Assembly (NCBI GenBank): GCA_001817635.1
Contig: MHIS01000010.1
Location: 1,526-14,006, forward strand
Length of the DNA stretch: 12,481 nucleotides
Direction of reading: 5' to 3'
Source: Candidatus Colwellbacteria bacterium GWA2_46_10
GTDB lineage: Bacteria > Patescibacteriota > Minisyncoccia > UBA6257 > Colwellbacteraceae
The position numbers and the translations under genes were made by a program. The notes beneath the pieces are model-generated. The model had not been told where the DNA came from. It did not search any database and worked only from the letters and a program-made list of their open reading frames with translations. Position 1 is the first letter of the stretch; the number at the start of each line of letters is the position of its first letter. This document shows positions 1 to 7,793 of the stretch, piece after piece.

Positions 1-2876
1 TCCACAACAGCACCCTCATTTGAAGTCGCTTCGGTAACCACGTTGTTATGTTCTTCAATTACCGGCGCTTCAGTGTCTGATTCCCCATTGGGAGTGTCAT
101 CACAAGTATCTCCTGTCCCATCTCCATCAGCGTCGGCTTGGTCGACATTGGATACTACCGGACAGTTGTCTTCTGCATCGGGAATACCATCTGAGTCTCC
201 ATCTGCTGGTTCTGGCTCGGCACCACTAAGAATGATGGCATTTGTTTCAAACTCATCCAGATTCTCGTCATACACCATCGTGCCAGTTGCTTGGTCAACA
301 GTCCCCCATTGAATGCCATTTAGGGCGATACTAAAGAAATTCCCCCCCGATCCACTATCAGGAGTAATAACAGAAGTTAAGGTAAATCTCTCTGTATTCC
401 CCTCCTCTATTTCAAAATTGGAATTACTACCTGCACCAGCTCCAGAAGGACTAGTCAGCTCGGACGTTGATGACGCCTGGATACCATCTGAGATTACATC
501 ATAACCAACGCCTACTGTGGTTCCTGCTATCACATCGGTATTCGATGCGGTGTCTGGAAGATAAATGTCTGATCCCTCTGCGGTTACATCAAAAGTGATA
601 CTGAATGTACCCTGGTCACTCAGCCCGCTGTCACTACCATCAAATGTCTTATCGGCTTGTGCACCCACAAAATCGACATCAATACTGCTGGTCGCTTCTT
701 CTGCTCCTTCCGCAACGTCAACGTTAAACGTAGTAAAGTGCTCTGCCTCAAAAGATAGCGTACAATCGGATTCGCCTACACAATCTTCTAAGGAAATCTT
801 ACTAATTAAATCCTGTACATCATCCTCGGTTAGTGGGTTGCCATCGTTATCGGTAACGGTGAAAACTAATTCGGACAAATCTACGTCTGGGAATCCGTAC
901 ATTTGGAGCTTTGCACCAGAAGTAGCAAACATCTCTGAATCGGTGGTATTCAGACCTATGGTTCCACTATCCATATTAAGCTTTGATTCCAAGCTGTGTA
1001 AGAAAAAGATGGTTTCTGGGTCAGACAAATCTAGCTTTTTCAAGAAAGTAATCTTGCCGAAACCTGTTTTCTCAAAATATAAATCGCTAAAATTGTCGAC
1101 GTTATCAGCTGTAACCTCATTCAAGTTGTTAGAAATACCTCTGTCTATCAGATCCGATGATATCGCTGAAAATGATTGAGCAGTTGTATCTGAAATAGCT
1201 TGGAACGCAAGGAGTGCATCTGCGCGACCATAACCATAGATGTTATCAAATCCACTATCCCCCAAATCTACAGCCGTATCATATAGCTGATCTCTAATTT
1301 CATCTCCTGTTAACGAGGGTTGCTCTGCCCACAATAAAGCGGCAATGCCAGCAATGTGTGGAGCAGACGCACTTGTGCCAGAAAATGGGGTAAAGAAGCC
1401 ACCGGCACCTGCTACACTCACTCCATCTATACCCGATAAATCCGGCTTGGGACGTTCTTGAGCTTCGCCTATTATTGTAACGGGGCCTTGAGAAGAGAAG
1501 CTCTCTATTGTGTCATTCTCTGGATCATTTGCCGCGATAGCACCAACCGCAATCACCCCAGGAACAGCAGGATGACCGAATATAGAGTCTATAGGTGTTA
1601 TATTTTGCTGGTGAATAGTTACACCATCTGAGTAGTTAAAAATAAATAATTCTAGCGTTTCGTTACCTAAAGCATCATAATTATCAACACCTATTGCTCT
1701 GGTAACAGTATCTTCACTAGAATTCATGTACATAAATCCCTCAATTGGGTCTTCGTTTCCACTCTGCTCTCCATAACTGCCTCCTATAATATCGTAGGAA
1801 GGATAATCGAACAGAATAAGGTCATAGTCATTACTTGATCCATCGAATTCGTCATTCCATTGAAGCATTACCTTAATCCATCCACCGCTAGGTATATCAG
1901 CATAAAGATAAGTACCATCTCCGTTTCCAAAATCGTGATATCCTAAACTATCATCTGAAAAATGCCCCTGGTAGTGCCTTATAGCATCATTCCCAGCTGC
2001 TGAAACATAAATTATGTCATTGTTAGCTAAAACCGAGGTAACGTGTGAAGCAATTTCGCCATCTTCAAAATATGGCTGATCAAAAAACCCTATATCATCA
2101 ACTATCACATTGACCCCAGCTGTAACCAGATCATCTATGGCTGAATTAAATCCTATAAAATCACCACCGTAATCGTGAAAATATAAAGTTGCCCCGGGAG
2201 CTATATCGTGAATTATCTCAAGCATAGCTGTCCCCTCAGCTCCCCCTTGGGTGTCACTAAGCACTATTACTTCTGGTGGTAAATCCTCACTAGATTGTGA
2301 AGAGCTAAAGCCATCGACACCATCCGAGATAACACCCACTTTTATACCACTTCCATCCTGCGAAAATAAATTCCTAACGACGTCTGACCGGTGTATGCTA
2401 TCACCTTCGGTATCTACTAAACCCGTTCTAACGACTGGAGGTATAACTGAACGTATTTGCCTGACCTGTAGTAACGAAGCTACGTTCTTGATCTCACTTA
2501 ATTTTACACGGGCAGATACTACATGATTTTGCTCATCCCTATTAACAATATCTAAATTGAGTTGATCAATAACTTTGGTCGAAAAGTCGGGATTAACATA
2601 AATATAGACGTATATTTCCTCGTCACTTTTTATACCCGGTTTCGCCGAACGCTGATTTAGCCCCAACGAAGATGGTAGTCTTTCGTTTAGTTTTTGAAAA
2701 ATATCTGAACTCAGTTTTTTATCAACATCAGATAACTGTGATTTATCAATCTTTTGAGCTAAATCAACGCTAAAATCAGAGTTAGCCCTAGTAATGGCGC
2801 TAGCGTCTCCAACCGCAAAAACACTGGTCAAAGAGAGGATCAGTAAGAGAACGTATAATCTCTTACTACTGGTCAT
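1..2876 (-). CDS. Secreted subtilisin-fold serine peptidase (S8/S53-like), C-terminus outside window
   Basis: An uninterrupted frame of 958 codons runs off the left edge. Residues 1-27 form a signal peptide (two basic residues, a Leu-rich core, then GDASA), so export is predicted. The peptidase domain shows Asp185 in VGVISDGVDG, oxyanion Asn296 in SAAGND and nucleophile Ser502 in SGTSASAPHIAG. Where subtilisins have the HGT histidine, this protein has Glu214 (AEGTAM). That gives an Asp/Glu/Ser set like the S53-like subtilase subgroup. A beta-rich insert of about 150 residues follows Asn296, with a QWNDEFDGSSNDYDL segment that I recall from the same subgroup. Residues of about 885-930 are thrombospondin type-3 calcium repeats (DGDSDGIPDAEDNCP, then DADGDGTGDTCDD). 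ATG at 2876 is chosen, but no Shine-Dalgarno site lies at normal spacing; ATT at 2897 is an in-frame alternative. Likely an extracellular or surface protease; the substrate is unknown. Confidence 0.88.
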   Translation of the reverse strand, partial: MTSSKRLYVLLLILSLTSVFAVGDASAITRANSDFSVDLAQKIDKSQLSDVDKKLSSDIFQKLNERLPSSLGLNQRSAKPGIKSDEEIYVYIYVNPDFSTKVIDQLNLDIVNRDEQNHVVSARVKLSEIKNVASLLQVRQIRSVIPPVVRTGLVDTEGDSIHRSDVVRNLFSQDGSGIKVGVISDGVDGFSSSQSSEDLPPEVIVLSDTQGGAEGTAMLEIIHDIAPGATLYFHDYGGDFIGFNSAIDDLVTAGVNVIVDDIGFFDQPYFEDGEIASHVTSVLANNDIIYVSAAGNDAIRHYQGHFSDDSLGYHDFGNGDGTYLYADIPSGGWIKVMLQWNDEFDGSSNDYDLILFDYPSYDIIGGSYGEQSGNEDPIEGFMYMNSSEDTVTRAIGVDNYDALGNETLELFIFNYSDGVTIHQQNITPIDSIFGHPAVPGVIAVGAIAANDPENDTIESFSSQGPVTIIGEAQERPKPDLSGIDGVSVAGAGGFFTPFSGTSASAPHIAGIAALLWAEQPSLTGDEIRDQLYDTAVDLGDSGFDNIYGYGRADALLAFQAISDTTAQSFSAISSDLIDRGISNNLNEVTADNVDNFSDLYFEKTGFGKITFLKKLDLSDPETIFFLHSLESKLNMDSGTIGLNTTDSEMFATSGAKLQMYGFPDVDLSELVFTVTDNDGNPLTEDDVQDLISKISLEDCVGESDCTLSFEAEHFTTFNVDVAEGAEEATSSIDVDFVGAQADKTFDGSDSGLSDQGTFSITFDVTAEGSDIYLPDTASNTDVIAGTTVGVGYDVISDGIQASSTSELTSPSGAGAGSNSNFEIEEGNTERFTLTSVITPDSGSGGNFFSIALNGIQWGTVDQATGTMVYDENLDEFETNAIILSGAEPEPADGDSDGIPDAEDNCPVVSNVDQADADGDGTGDTCDDTPNGESDTEAPVIEEHNNVVTEATSNEGAVV

Positions 2877-2896
2877 TAGTGGTAATTTAAGTCCAA
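2876..2896 (-). other. Possible six-codon TTG minicistron coupled to the peptidase gene
   Basis: Reading the minus strand, TTG GAC TTA AAT TAC CAC TAA ends so that its TAA stop shares an A with the ATG of the peptidase gene (TAATG). A strong Shine-Dalgarno-like GGAAGGTGA at 2904-2912 sits at good distance from this TTG but about 27 nt from the peptidase ATG. Translation of the peptidase could therefore depend on termination-reinitiation. The alternative is that ATT at 2897, one base upstream and in frame with the peptidase, is its true start. Confidence 0.25.
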
Positions 2897-2903
2897 TGTG
2901 CTC

Positions 2904-2922
2904 TCACCTTCCTTTTCTGTCA
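2904..2922 (-). promoter_or_regulatory. Shine-Dalgarno-like site and -35-like TTGACA before the peptidase gene
   Basis: On the minus strand a perfect TTGACA hexamer (2917-2922) is followed by GGAAGGTGA (2904-2912). If TTGACA is a -35 element, the -10 at 17 nt spacing would be a poor CACATT and the purine run would lie inside the promoter. If the purine run is a ribosome binding site, transcription must start further upstream, perhaps as read-through from the metal operon that ends at 2955. The sequence does not decide between the two. Confidence 0.3.
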
Positions 2923-2954
2923 AGTCGCTAAGAAAAATGAGCGGCGTATAACCC

Positions 2955-3203
2955 CTACCCCTTATTCAGCTTGTTATAAAACCAAGCTACTGCGTAGGCA
3001 AAGACGAAACCAATAACAAATGTTTCTATCATGCCTCCCAATACGCCGGTAAAACTTGGTCCGTAGAACATGTGCCATTGCATCATGTTGCGCATCGCAC
3101 CAGCGTAAAACCCCATTCCGCCAAAGCCTGTCAGCAACAACATTGCAAGAGCCGAGACTATGCCTACTGCATTAGCCAAGGCGAGTTCATTGATCTTTTT
3201 CAT
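2955..3203 (-). CDS. Small two-helix membrane protein, DUF5676-like
   Basis: This 82-residue protein has two predicted membrane helices (about residues 11-35 and 55-78), joined by a Met/His-containing stretch (MRNMMQWHMFYG, residues 37-48). The N-terminal pattern MKKINELALANAVGIVSA matches what I recall of the DUF5676 family, often found beside copper and other heavy-metal resistance genes. A longer reading from TTG at 3242 would overlap the upstream gene by 16 nt; ATG at 3203 is preferred because the family begins with this motif. Last gene of the metal operon, 23 nt after its neighbour. The Met and His side chains facing the loop could bind Cu(I), but this is inference. Stop is TAG; no clear terminator follows. 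Confidence 0.75.
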   Translation of the reverse strand: MKKINELALANAVGIVSALAMLLLTGFGGMGFYAGAMRNMMQWHMFYGPSFTGVLGGMIETFVIGFVFAYAVAWFYNKLNKG

Positions 3204-3226
3204 TACTGTGTAAATTTTTCGGCCTT

Positions 3227-4117
3227 TTATTGAACGCCGCAAGAACCACCCCCGCTGGCGCTTACCGGTTCTATCTCAGTAAGCACTCTATTAAACCCGC
3301 TAGCGCTTGAGTAGTCAGACCCCAAAACCAACTTTGGATCAACTTTATCCCATGGAATCCCTTTGTTAGAGAAATAGCTGGCTAGGGTCAAATAGGTATC
3401 GGGAAACCAATATGAATTTACTTGCAAGGCCGCCTCGTACATCTCGCTTTCATTAGCTCCCTGAGATGCCATAAGCTCTAGAAGACCCAACATAGCCATA
3501 CCGTGATTGCAATCCGGGAAATAGGTTGAGTTTCCACAACACGGTCGGTAGATACCCTTAGATACATTTTCAACTAATGCTTGCTGTTCTGGAGAAAGGA
3601 CGACAAGCGGGTATTTGCTGTAGTACTCCATTGCATCTCCCTTCGAAATAGTCCAACCTCCAGTTGAAGCGAATCCACCAGCACCGCCATAGGCAGGGTC
3701 ACTCATTGGTCCTTCAGTTAAAACCGGATTCTCGTTAGCTAAACCGAAAGCCCACAAGAGATTCAGTAAAACGTGCGCATTGCTTTGGTCCATCACAAGC
3801 TGCCCTGGCGTATTGCCGGAGAGCAGTTCTTTCTCCGGAGCACTCAGGCCCCCCTGAGAAGCGTAGATGCTCTCGAACTTGGCTGCATCGATCACACCAA
3901 CTTCTACCAGTTGTTTTCCTAAGTCACCCCACACCACAGGTATCGTAAAGCCGTCTTTAGGCATAACAGTTTCCTCCAGATTCTCTTCACCCACCGCAAC
4001 TTTGTCCTTTGGTATCTGTCCTACAGCGCCAAACCCCAAAAGGGTTGTTGCCACAAGCACGACTACTCCCCACTGCCAGATCGGCACTCCCATAATATCT
4101 TTGTTCATGTGATTCAT
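3227..4117 (-). CDS. Membrane-anchored protein with CC-x8-C-x-H motif, unknown function
   Basis: A 296-residue protein with one N-terminal hydrophobic helix (about residues 11-33) followed by a hydrophilic domain, so it is probably anchored with the bulk outside the cytoplasm. The notable segment is RPCCGNSTYFPDCNHGMAM (residues 191-209), which places Cys193, Cys194, Cys203 and His205 close together. The extreme C-terminus is SGGGSCGVQ with Cys293. Such clustered thiols and a His inside a metal operon suggest soft-metal binding, by analogy with short Cys-rich motifs of other extracytoplasmic metal proteins; no named family is claimed. ATG at 4117 is chosen. ATG at 4108 and TTG at 4144 are in frame, and none has a good ribosome binding site. 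I recall related hypothetical proteins in candidate-phyla genomes. Confidence 0.8.
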   Translation of the reverse strand: MNHMNKDIMGVPIWQWGVVVLVATTLLGFGAVGQIPKDKVAVGEENLEETVMPKDGFTIPVVWGDLGKQLVEVGVIDAAKFESIYASQGGLSAPEKELLSGNTPGQLVMDQSNAHVLLNLLWAFGLANENPVLTEGPMSDPAYGGAGGFASTGGWTISKGDAMEYYSKYPLVVLSPEQQALVENVSKGIYRPCCGNSTYFPDCNHGMAMLGLLELMASQGANESEMYEAALQVNSYWFPDTYLTLASYFSNKGIPWDKVDPKLVLGSDYSSASGFNRVLTEIEPVSASGGGSCGVQ

Positions 4118-4157
4118 TGTATTGTTCCGGGCGAGAATAACCAAACTCTCATGTAAG

Positions 4158-4601
4158 CTACCAATTTTTGCAACATTCTATAAGTTTTTTGCCGATTTTC
4201 TTGAATACCTCCACGTTTTCTCCCATCAAGAATACGGTCAAGAAAACAACCCACAAAAATAAGATAATTAGATAGATTAGGAGTCCCTCCCCGAAATCCG
4301 TAAGCACAATATATGTAAGAGTAAACAGTGTCAGCAAAAAGGGAAATTTCAAAATACTATACTTTTCAGACATTTTTTTCTCTAGAAGGTACATTATGCC
4401 AACCGCGCTTCCTCCCATCAGGATACCCATAATCAAAGGATCTATTTCAAAACCAAATAGTTTCATGACTAGAAGACCTAACCAAGTCGTAGAAACAGAA
4501 GCGCACAGGGCACATACCTTCAATTTCAAGACAAATCTCAAAACGATATAAAAAACAAATAATACCGTGAGGGCTATGAGGATATTTGAGAACGCTACCA
4601 T
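4158..4601 (-). CDS. Polytopic membrane protein with CALC motif, unknown function
   Basis: A 147-residue protein that is almost entirely hydrophobic, with four or five predicted helices (about residues 5-24, 36-50, 56-72, 85-101 and 106-126). A CxxC pair (Cys30, Cys33 in KVCALCASV) sits at the end of the first helix, and a second thiol pair (Cys143, Cys144) lies in the C-terminal tail. The start ATGGTA overlaps the end of the preceding gene by 7 nt, which indicates translational coupling and suggests the two products act together. Thiol redox exchange of DsbB/VKOR type or metal transfer would fit, but I see no quinone-binding signature and assign no family. Confidence 0.75.
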   Translation of the reverse strand: MVAFSNILIALTVLFVFYIVLRFVLKLKVCALCASVSTTWLGLLVMKLFGFEIDPLIMGILMGGSAVGIMYLLEKKMSEKYSILKFPFLLTLFTLTYIVLTDFGEGLLIYLIILFLWVVFLTVFLMGENVEVFKKIGKKLIECCKNW

Positions 4602-5122
4602 TGGATTATTTGGGCAATCCCGGAGGCGATCACTAACAGCAAGAGCGTAATGGCAACTCCCTGATAGGGCATCTGATGCTTCCTTACTTTGGTCACCAGT
4701 TTACTAACCGAAGGCGCCATCAGCATCAAGAGGGCTCCCACCACACTGCCGAAGAGAAACAAATCTATTGTGTAGGTATTGTGCCATGGGGTTCCATACT
4801 TTCCCCCAAGAGATATATAGAGAGGTCCATAATCTTTGATAAAAGGCATGACTGGGATGATGGTAGTCACAGCTATCAATAGCGTCAGTATCTGTTTTTG
4901 GTACGGGATATATCGTTTTTTAACGAGAGGCGCCAACCAAAGGCCAAGGGCTAACGCAAAAGCACCTATAAGGATGCCCACCACCACCGAGGATACCCCC
5001 AGGGATGTTGCTAATACAGCCAAAGCTCCGGCACCCGCCACACAAAGCGGACAATGAGCAGAGGCGGTTTTGGGAACAACTAGAACAAGGATCGCCACAA
5101 AATAAAACAGTATTTTCTTCAT
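4595..5122 (-). CDS. Exported multi-helix membrane protein with HCPLC motif
   Basis: A 175-residue protein. Residues 1-22 look like a cleavable signal peptide ending TASA, so the predicted mature chain starts at His23 with HCPLC. The rest has about four membrane helices (roughly 43-65, 78-94, 120-137 and 155-172). Two cytoplasmic-looking loops share a basic patch followed by PYQ (KKRYIPYQ at 68-75 and RKHQMPYQ at 147-154), which suggests an internal duplication of a two-helix unit. I recall similar HCPLC membrane proteins in archaea and candidate phyla, without known function. A free N-terminal His beside a CxxC could ligate copper. It lies 6 nt after the DUF411 gene and overlaps the next gene. 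Confidence 0.8.
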   Translation of the reverse strand: MKKILFYFVAILVLVVPKTASAHCPLCVAGAGALAVLATSLGVSSVVVGILIGAFALALGLWLAPLVKKRYIPYQKQILTLLIAVTTIIPVMPFIKDYGPLYISLGGKYGTPWHNTYTIDLFLFGSVVGALLMLMAPSVSKLVTKVRKHQMPYQGVAITLLLLVIASGIAQIIQW

Positions 5123-5128
5123 AGTTTC

Positions 5129-5611
5129 TTAAATAGTCATGTAAATTTCTCCCTCTGCTCCGCCAAGAGTATAGATCGCAAACGGAGCTGTCTTTAGTCC
5201 CGGCATGCCTGGCGAACCAGAGGGCATTCCTGGAAGAGCCACTCCTTGTATCTGGGGTTTTTCCGCAAGTAGTTTTTCTACAACTTCTAGGGGGACATGC
5301 CCCTCTACAACATACCCCCCTACTTCCATGGTGTGACAACTCTGAAGATTCAGGGGTATATTAAATCTTTCCTTAATTACGTTGAGGTCGGCAACATTTT
5401 GTACATCAACCGTTATGCCTTCGCTCTTGAGGTAGGAAGAATAGGCTTCGCAACAGCCGCAAGTAGGACTCTTGTACACAACTACCTTTTCTCCTCCCAA
5501 CAACTCGTTCACCACTGATTTCTGGGTATCATTGCCACTAGATGCCCAAAAAGCCGCTACCGCGATACCCACAATGACCAAACCGATAATAATTGCCTTG
5601 TTATTTTTCAT
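5129..5611 (-). CDS. Membrane-anchored DUF411 metal-binding protein
   Basis: A 160-residue protein with an N-terminal anchor helix (residues 6-23) and a DUF411 domain. Family motifs are clear: VYKSPTCGCCEAY with Cys51, Cys53 and Cys54; DLNVIK; LQSCHT with Cys92 and His93; YVVEGHVP (residues 100-107) with His105; and the closing GMPSGSPGMPG. DUF411 proteins are known in copper- and silver-resistance clusters, where they are thought to bind the metal outside the cytoplasm. The start ATG lies 4 nt after the ATPase stop, so the two are co-transcribed. The domain probably faces outward and could accept ions exported by the ATPase (inference). Confidence 0.93.
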   Translation of the reverse strand: MKNNKAIIIGLVIVGIAVAAFWASSGNDTQKSVVNELLGGEKVVVYKSPTCGCCEAYSSYLKSEGITVDVQNVADLNVIKERFNIPLNLQSCHTMEVGGYVVEGHVPLEVVEKLLAEKPQIQGVALPGMPSGSPGMPGLKTAPFAIYTLGGAEGEIYMTI

Positions 5612-5615
5612 GTTT

Positions 5616-7793
5616 TTAGTTTTTTAGTTTCGACTCGACGCGTTTAAGCGATACTGCATTAGTCGCAACAATAATTGACGATGCTGACATAAGTAAAGCA
5701 GAAACTTCTGGACGGAGCAATAATCCAAACGAAGGATAAAATACCCCGGCTGCTACTGGAATGGCTAAAAGATTGTAGATCGCAGCCCAGAAAAGATTTT
5801 GTTTCATTTTTACGACAGTCGCCTTGGATAAACGTATAGCCGCAACAATATCGTAAGGGTCTGACTTCATGAGCACGATATTGCCAGTCTCGATCGCGAC
5901 GTCTGTTCCCGCACCAATGGCGATACCTATATCGGCCTGAGCCAACGCCGGTGCATCATTAATCCCGTCACCAACCATAGCCACAAACTTCCCTTCATCT
6001 TGAAGCTTCTTGACGTAACTTGCTTTGTCCTCTGGCACCACTTCAGCAAATAGCCGGTCTATGTCCAATTCCTTGCCAACCGCCTCAGCTACTTTCGGAT
6101 GATCACCAGTGATCATTACCACCTCAACCCCGAGTCTTTTAAGCTCCTTAACGGTTTTTTGGGAATTGGGCTTAATTGTATCCGCCACGGCCACAACGCC
6201 GGCCAATACACCATCAACCGCAAGCAAACTTAGTGTTTTCCCCTGCGAAGATAGTTTATCAATTGCTTCATGTTCTTTTTCAATATCTACTCCGTTGTTC
6301 TCCAATAATTTCTCTTTCCCGGCAAGGATATTCTTCTCGTCAATGACTCCCTTGAGGCCGTGGCCAGCAACCGATGTAAAGCTTTGCAAAGATAGGGATT
6401 TAATTCCTCTATTTTCTGCCTCATCAATGATTGCTTTTGCAATTGGATGGTTCGAAGCCGCTTCAATAGTGGCTTCGTATTGCAACACCGTCTCAGAGGT
6501 AAACCCGTTAAAGGCAATCACGTCAGTCACTTTAGGCTTACCTTCAGTCAACGTACCGGTTTTATCAAGGATGATGGCATTTATTCGGGAAGTGTTTTCA
6601 AGGGTAGCCGCATCTTTAATAAGAACGTTATTTTTTGCACCGGTACCTGTCCCGACCGCGACGGCTGTTGGGGTTGCCAGGCCAAGCGCATCCGGACAGG
6701 CGATCACTACAGCGGAGATTGCAAAAGTCAACGCAATAAGCAGTGATGCTTTCCCAAAAAAGTACCAACTTAGAAACGTAACAAGTCCGGAGCTAATAGC
6801 GACAATTACCAATCTCCCCGCCCATCTGTCTGCGATTCTCTGGCCGGGAGCTTTGGAATTCTGGGCGGTCTCAACCATCTTGATGATCTGTGCCAATACC
6901 GTTTCTGAACCGACTTTTCTCGCTTTGAATTTGAGCAGTCCGGTTACATTTACCGCCCCGCCAATAACTAGATTACCGACAGTTTTGGTAACAGGGATTG
7001 ATTCGCCCGTGATTAAGGATTCATCAATCGTGCTTTCGCCCTCCACCACTTCGCCGTCCACCGGGACCTTATCTCCCGGTTTAACGATAACAACATCGCC
7101 TTTTATAATCTCGGCACTCAGGACACTAACTTCTTGGCCGTTACGGATAACAGTCGCCCTCGGCGGCACTAGGTCAAACAATGCACGGAGTGATTCCGAG
7201 GTACCCTTCCGTGATTTCATCTCCATCCAGTGACCGAATAATACGAACGTGACCAAAAGCGCTGCCGCCTCGTAAAAAGTTTCCGTAGATCCAATAAATG
7301 TGAGCAAAATACTAAACAGATAGGCAGCGAGTACTCCCGTGGCGATTAGGACAGCCATATTCAGTTTTTTAGCCTTCAGGGAGTAATAGGTGCCGGTAAT
7401 GAAGATCGAACCGGACCAGAAGACGATAGGGGTGGTAAGAATGAGCAAAAGCCAATTAGTTGGGATTGGGCTTGGCAAAGTAATTCTAAGAACTGCCTCA
7501 CCAACCGGTGAATAAAGAAAAATGGGGATGGAAAGTAAAAATGCAACCCAGAACCTGCGGCGCATATCCGCTTCCATAACTTTGGCTATCTGAGGGCTAG
7601 TCATCGCCGCTTCGTGATCCATGTGACTCATTTTCTGCATATCATGAGCGGTATCGATATTGCTGGATCTCTTTTGAGAAATTAAATCCATACCGCAGCC
7701 CGGACATTTACCGGGTGCAGTTTTTCGTACCTCTGGATGCATGGGGCAGGTGTATGTTATTTCCTGCGGGTTGTAATCATTATGTTTACTCAT
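5616..7793 (-). CDS. P1B-type heavy-metal (probably copper) ATPase with CPD motif
   Basis: A 725-residue cation pump. The N-terminus carries a heavy-metal-binding domain (YTCPMHPEVRKTAPGKCPGC, residues 14-33) and a His/Met-rich linker (residues 50-64), as in CopB-like ATPases; no classical HMA domain is present. Then follow about eight membrane helices, the actuator motif TGES (262-265), the ion-binding helix CPD (366-368), the phosphorylation site Asp410 in DKTGTLT, the NHP motif of the nucleotide-binding domain, and the hinge GDGINDAP. The C-terminal helices keep YN and MSASS signatures typical of copper pumps. The CPD triad replaces the usual CPC or CPH, so exact ion choice is uncertain. 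Start ATG has no recognisable ribosome binding site. A copA/copB symbol is plausible but not assigned. Confidence 0.95.
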   Translation of the reverse strand: MSKHNDYNPQEITYTCPMHPEVRKTAPGKCPGCGMDLISQKRSSNIDTAHDMQKMSHMDHEAAMTSPQIAKVMEADMRRRFWVAFLLSIPIFLYSPVGEAVLRITLPSPIPTNWLLLILTTPIVFWSGSIFITGTYYSLKAKKLNMAVLIATGVLAAYLFSILLTFIGSTETFYEAAALLVTFVLFGHWMEMKSRKGTSESLRALFDLVPPRATVIRNGQEVSVLSAEIIKGDVVIVKPGDKVPVDGEVVEGESTIDESLITGESIPVTKTVGNLVIGGAVNVTGLLKFKARKVGSETVLAQIIKMVETAQNSKAPGQRIADRWAGRLVIVAISSGLVTFLSWYFFGKASLLIALTFAISAVVIACPDALGLATPTAVAVGTGTGAKNNVLIKDAATLENTSRINAIILDKTGTLTEGKPKVTDVIAFNGFTSETVLQYEATIEAASNHPIAKAIIDEAENRGIKSLSLQSFTSVAGHGLKGVIDEKNILAGKEKLLENNGVDIEKEHEAIDKLSSQGKTLSLLAVDGVLAGVVAVADTIKPNSQKTVKELKRLGVEVVMITGDHPKVAEAVGKELDIDRLFAEVVPEDKASYVKKLQDEGKFVAMVGDGINDAPALAQADIGIAIGAGTDVAIETGNIVLMKSDPYDIVAAIRLSKATVVKMKQNLFWAAIYNLLAIPVAAGVFYPSFGLLLRPEVSALLMSASSIIVATNAVSLKRVESKLKN

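Noticed and set aside
565..1179. 204-codon open frame on the plus strand
   Set aside because: Antisense to the peptidase gene, Ser-rich shadow of an Asp/Ser-rich frame, no recognisable domain.
2913..2960. Terminator at the end of the metal operon
   Set aside because: A short T-run exists but no stem of convincing length precedes it.
3204..3242. TTG-initiated extension of the DUF5676-like protein
   Set aside because: Would overlap the upstream gene and add a basic peptide not expected for the family; the ATG at 3203 gives the normal N-terminus.
4920..5339. 139-codon minus-strand frame overlapping two genes
   Set aside because: Out of frame with DUF411 and the HCPLC protein, both of which have clear family or signal features; the Cys/Arg-rich product looks like a frame-shift artefact.
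6109..7233. 374-codon open frame on the plus strand
   Set aside because: Lies antisense to the well-supported ATPase gene; its Ser/Thr/Ala-rich product has no domain logic and mirrors the codon pattern of the gene below.
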